Made by a program: the position numbers and the translations under genes
Notes under the pieces: model-generated
What the model saw: only the letters and a program-made list of their open reading frames with translations
What the model was told of the DNA's origin: nothing
Database searches by the model: none
Source of the DNA: Candidatus Gottesmanbacteria bacterium
GTDB lineage: Bacteria > Patescibacteria > Microgenomatia > UBA10105 > UBA927
DNA length: 64,000 nucleotides
Assembly: GCA_903821745.1 (NCBI GenBank)
Contig: CAIJMI010000005.1
Location: 62,001 to 126,000, forward strand
Direction of reading: 5' to 3'
Part shown: piece by piece, positions 62,092-64,000 of the stretch
Layout of the letters: the number at the start of each line of letters is the position of its first letter
Numbering within the stretch: position 1 is the stretch's first letter

Positions 62092-62967
62092 ATGGCCACG
62101 ATCATCAACGGCAAAGTCGTAAGTCAAAAAATAAAGGATGCACTAAAAACACGCGTTGCCGAGGTAACTCCAAAACCGGGTCTTGCTGTAGTTCTGGTTG
62201 GAAATAACCCGGGTTCCCAGGTCTATGTCGGCAATAAAGAAAAGGCCTGTCAAGAAATTAGTTTTTATTCACAAAAAGTAGTGTTACCGGAAACAGTCAG
62301 TGAAGAAGCGTTGCTTTCAACGGTCAGAAGGTTAAATGGTGATCCAAGCATACATGGCATCCTTGTCCAGTTTCCACTTCCAGAACGCCTAAAACACATG
62401 GAAGAAATAATTATCCGGGAAATTAATCCGGAAAAAGACGTTGACGGATTTCATCCGATCAATGTTGGAAAACTGGTGACCTGCAAAGGAACGGTGTGTG
62501 GAGATTTATTTCTTCCCTGTACTCCGGCAGGCATTGTCAGGTTACTTGATGAATATCATATTCCCATTGCCGGTCAACATGCAGTTATCTTAGGAAGAAG
62601 CAATCTGGTTGGAAAACCAGTGGGTATGCTCCTTCTTGCTCGTGATGCAACCGTGACATTCTGTCATTCAAAAACAAAAAATATCAAAGAGATAACCAAG
62701 CAGGCCGATATTTTGATAGCAGCAATAGGCAAGGAAAATTTTGTTGATGCATCATTTATTAAAAAGGATGTTGTCATTATTGATGTCGGCATCAACCGAA
62801 CAGCGCATGGTCTTATAGGAGATGTTGATTTTCAATCCGTTGAACCCCTTGCATCAGCAATTACACCAGTACCGGGAGGCGTTGGACCCATGACCATTGC
62901 AATGCTCATGGAAAATCTATGGAAAGCGTACAATTATCAGACGCGACGAGAAGATACAAAGGTATAA
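62092..62967 (+). CDS. folD: Methylene-THF dehydrogenase / methenyl-THF cyclohydrolase
   Basis: Bifunctional NADP-linked enzyme between methylene- and formyl-THF. 291 residues: GNNPGSQVYVGNKEKACQ with the catalytic Lys (about 38-55), ILVQFPLPERL (about 88-98), PEKDVDGFHPINVGKL (about 114-129), PCTPAGIVRLL, the nucleotide loop VILGRSNLVGKPVGMLL (about 166-182) and the terminal TPVPGGVGPMTIAML. With glyA and fhs it gives a full serine/formate C1 route and a source of NADPH. The 3' end overlaps the convergent membrane-protein gene by 31 nt. Confidence 0.97.
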   Translation: MATIINGKVVSQKIKDALKTRVAEVTPKPGLAVVLVGNNPGSQVYVGNKEKACQEISFYSQKVVLPETVSEEALLSTVRRLNGDPSIHGILVQFPLPERLKHMEEIIIREINPEKDVDGFHPINVGKLVTCKGTVCGDLFLPCTPAGIVRLLDEYHIPIAGQHAVILGRSNLVGKPVGMLLLARDATVTFCHSKTKNIKEITKQADILIAAIGKENFVDASFIKKDVVIIDVGINRTAHGLIGDVDFQSVEPLASAITPVPGGVGPMTIAMLMENLWKAYNYQTRREDTKV

Positions 62968-63455
62968 ACCCCAAGTGCAACTACAAACCCACAAAGAGCG
63001 GTAATTAGCTGAACGTTGCCCATCACAGTTAAAAACAGTTTGGGCAAAATTTCCAGGTGAACAAATAAAACAGCGCTTCCAAATAACACACCCACCTTAA
63101 CAAGTGCTGCCAAAACACCGGCGGGCATGACACCAATTTTGGTACGTAATTTATCAAAAACAACGGTCAGTAACCAATTCCCGACCCAGATAAGGGGAAC
63201 CATTGCAAGAAGAAATGGTGTCAATCCACCAAAGACCATTCCCCGCATAAGGGTTGCAAGACTTGGAAAAATAATAATCGGTAAACGCGTCGACGCAGGC
63301 AAAAAGAATACCGCAAGATACAATAATGCATTAACAAATATGCCCGTTGGAATCTGTGCCTGACTTAAGAGAAAGGGGACAATAAAACTGAGTGCCGCAA
63401 AAATAAGCGTAAGCAGTTTTTCAATTGATAACGTGACTAGTCGTTCTTTAAACAT
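62937..63455 (-). CDS. Multi-span membrane protein, possibly ECF S-component-like
   Basis: 172 residues with five or six hydrophobic segments. The stretch IIIFPSLATLMRGMVFGG followed by FLLAMVPLIWVGNWLLTVVF resembles small membrane proteins of the ECF-transporter substrate-binding (S) type, which bind vitamins or metals. No ECF ATPase or T-component gene lies nearby, so the assignment is tentative. Near hydA and the folate genes, but on the other strand. Confidence 0.65.
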   Translation of the reverse strand: MFKERLVTLSIEKLLTLIFAALSFIVPFLLSQAQIPTGIFVNALLYLAVFFLPASTRLPIIIFPSLATLMRGMVFGGLTPFLLAMVPLIWVGNWLLTVVFDKLRTKIGVMPAGVLAALVKVGVLFGSAVLFVHLEILPKLFLTVMGNVQLITALCGFVVALGVYTFVSSRRV

Positions 63456-63473
63456 AAATTATATATTCCTTTG

Positions 63474-63545
63474 TGAGCGCAGGGGGATTTGAACCCTCAA
63501 CCGACTCCTTAAGAGGGAGTTGCTCTACCATTGAGCTATGCGCCC
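63474..63545 (-). tRNA. tRNA-Lys (anticodon CTT)
   Basis: 72 nt. Acceptor GGGCGCA/TGCGCTC, anticodon loop CTCTTAA, T loop TTCAAAT, discriminator A, no encoded CCA. Second Lys isoacceptor of the window. Confidence 0.95.
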
Positions 63546-63553
63546 GACTACAG

Positions 63554-63626
63554 CGCGCTTGGAGGGATTTGAACCCCCGACCCTCTGTTCCGAAGACAGA
63601 TGCTCTATCCACTGAGCTACAAGCGC
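63554..63626 (-). tRNA. tRNA-Arg (anticodon TCG)
   Basis: 73 nt. Acceptor GCGCTTG/CAAGCGC, anticodon loop CTTCGGA, T loop TTCAAAT, discriminator G, no encoded CCA. 8 nt upstream of tRNA-Lys(CTT), so probably transcribed together. Confidence 0.94.
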
Positions 63627-63748
63627 AAGTTATCCGTATTATAACAAATTAGAGATAAAAGGAACTCATTGATTGTAATTCGGTAATTCCACGGAAATAG
63701 TCACGCCAATTCCTTGACACCTACTGGCTGCTATGACACCATGGGTAT

Positions 63749-64000
63749 ATGGGGAAAAAGGCCTTAAAAGTGTTCGTATGGTTCCAAGTAACAACGATTC
63801 TACTTCTCGTCAATCTCATTCTGCTTTCCACCATGAAAACACCCCAAATTGCCGCACACGAAACGTTTCAATCAACGGATGTTGCTCTTGCACCTTCTTC
63901 GACTGGAAAAGTGCTTGGCATATCCATTGAAGGAGCTGACGCGAGAGAACTTCTCATTAAATCCTTTATTACAAAATTTCAACCGAACTCTCCTATGATG
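63749..64000 (+). CDS. Membrane-anchored protein, 3' end outside window
   Basis: An open frame of 84 codons runs from the ATG at 63749 to the window edge without a stop. It begins MGKKALKVFVWFQVTT and has one hydrophobic segment at about residues 8-27 (VFVWFQVTTILLLVNLILLS), then a Thr/Ser/Ala-rich polar region. This is a signal-anchor followed by an extracellular part; the family cannot be judged from the fragment. Just upstream a TTGACA lies at 63714-63719, but no -10 box at proper spacing was found. Confidence 0.65.
   Translation, partial: MGKKALKVFVWFQVTTILLLVNLILLSTMKTPQIAAHETFQSTDVALAPSSTGKVLGISIEGADARELLIKSFITKFQPNSPMM

Noticed and set aside
1..64000. CRISPR array, insertion sequence or integron
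   Set aside because: No regularly spaced repeats, no transposase or integrase motif and no terminal inverted repeats with target duplications were found by reading.
1..64000. UGA recoding as in some CPR lineages
   Set aside because: TGA ends several genes at the expected position (for example manB at 17574-17576 and yvcK before secG), so the standard code applies.

Overview
The window is a gene-dense, AT-rich bacterial chromosome segment that uses the standard code (TAA, TGA and TAG all end genes). I infer a Candidate Phyla Radiation (Patescibacteria) bacterium, most likely of the Microgenomates type. The reasons are: short intergenic gaps; many genes without a Shine-Dalgarno site and with a -10 box only 4-10 nt before the start codon; reduced versions of standard proteins (short HolA, UvrC without its C-terminal domain, divergent PyrG); a CofE-like ligase in a genome with folate genes; and many single-membrane-span surface proteins. 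No rRNA is present to settle the lineage. No insertion sequence, prophage or CRISPR array was seen.

Layout. 1-3.2 kb: upp, a CBS-domain protein, pyrG and rplS, several preceded by leaderless-type promoters. 3.2-5.5 kb: a Cys-rich surface protein, a small charged protein and a decayed MarR-type regulator with its operator still visible, then tRNA-Lys. 5.5-11 kb: phosphodiester-glycosidase-like protein, CofE-like glutamate ligase, an unknown coiled-coil protein, a tRNA-dihydrouridine synthase, an amidohydrolase, tRNA-Glu, a zinc peptidase and thymidine kinase. 11-16 kb: small protein plus Y-family polymerase, a SAM-I/IV-like riboswitch in front of metK, rarA, a Nudix hydrolase and a short holA.

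16-25 kb is a central carbon block: phosphohexomutase, inositol-phosphatase-family protein, phosphoglucose/phosphomannose isomerase, PEP synthase, enolase, class I aldolase and a PfkB kinase, then rsmI. 25-34.4 kb is a repair block: lexA divergent from uvrB, then uvrA, a transglutaminase-like surface protein and uvrC. 34.4-41.2 kb holds a four-helix membrane protein, yvcK, secG, an anchored solute-binding protein, a CAP protein, and an unusual pair made of a winged-helix protein with a degenerate ATPase-like region and a large nucleotidyltransferase-like protein. 41.2-52.5 kb is rich in tRNAs (Gln, Gly, Phe, Val, three Leu, Pro, Gly, Arg, His) alternating with an acyltransferase, a pilin-like protein, folE, a GH3 hydrolase, an ATP-grasp ligase, an rRNA methyltransferase, a C45 hydrolase, a prenyl synthase, a DUF192 protein and a glycosidase with a dockerin-like end.

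52.5-64 kb: a deaminase, an unknown multi-span membrane protein, a two-gene [FeFe]-hydrogenase (NuoF-like subunit plus HydA), then a one-carbon folate cluster (folC, formyl-THF cyclo-ligase, glyA, fhs, folD), a membrane protein, two tRNAs and the start of an anchored protein cut by the window edge. Taken together the genes fit a fermentative, sugar-using, small-genome bacterium with H2-linked redox balance, serine/formate-fed C1 folate metabolism (supporting methionine/SAM use under riboswitch control), full UvrABC repair under a LexA-type repressor, and a cell surface carrying several secreted proteins.
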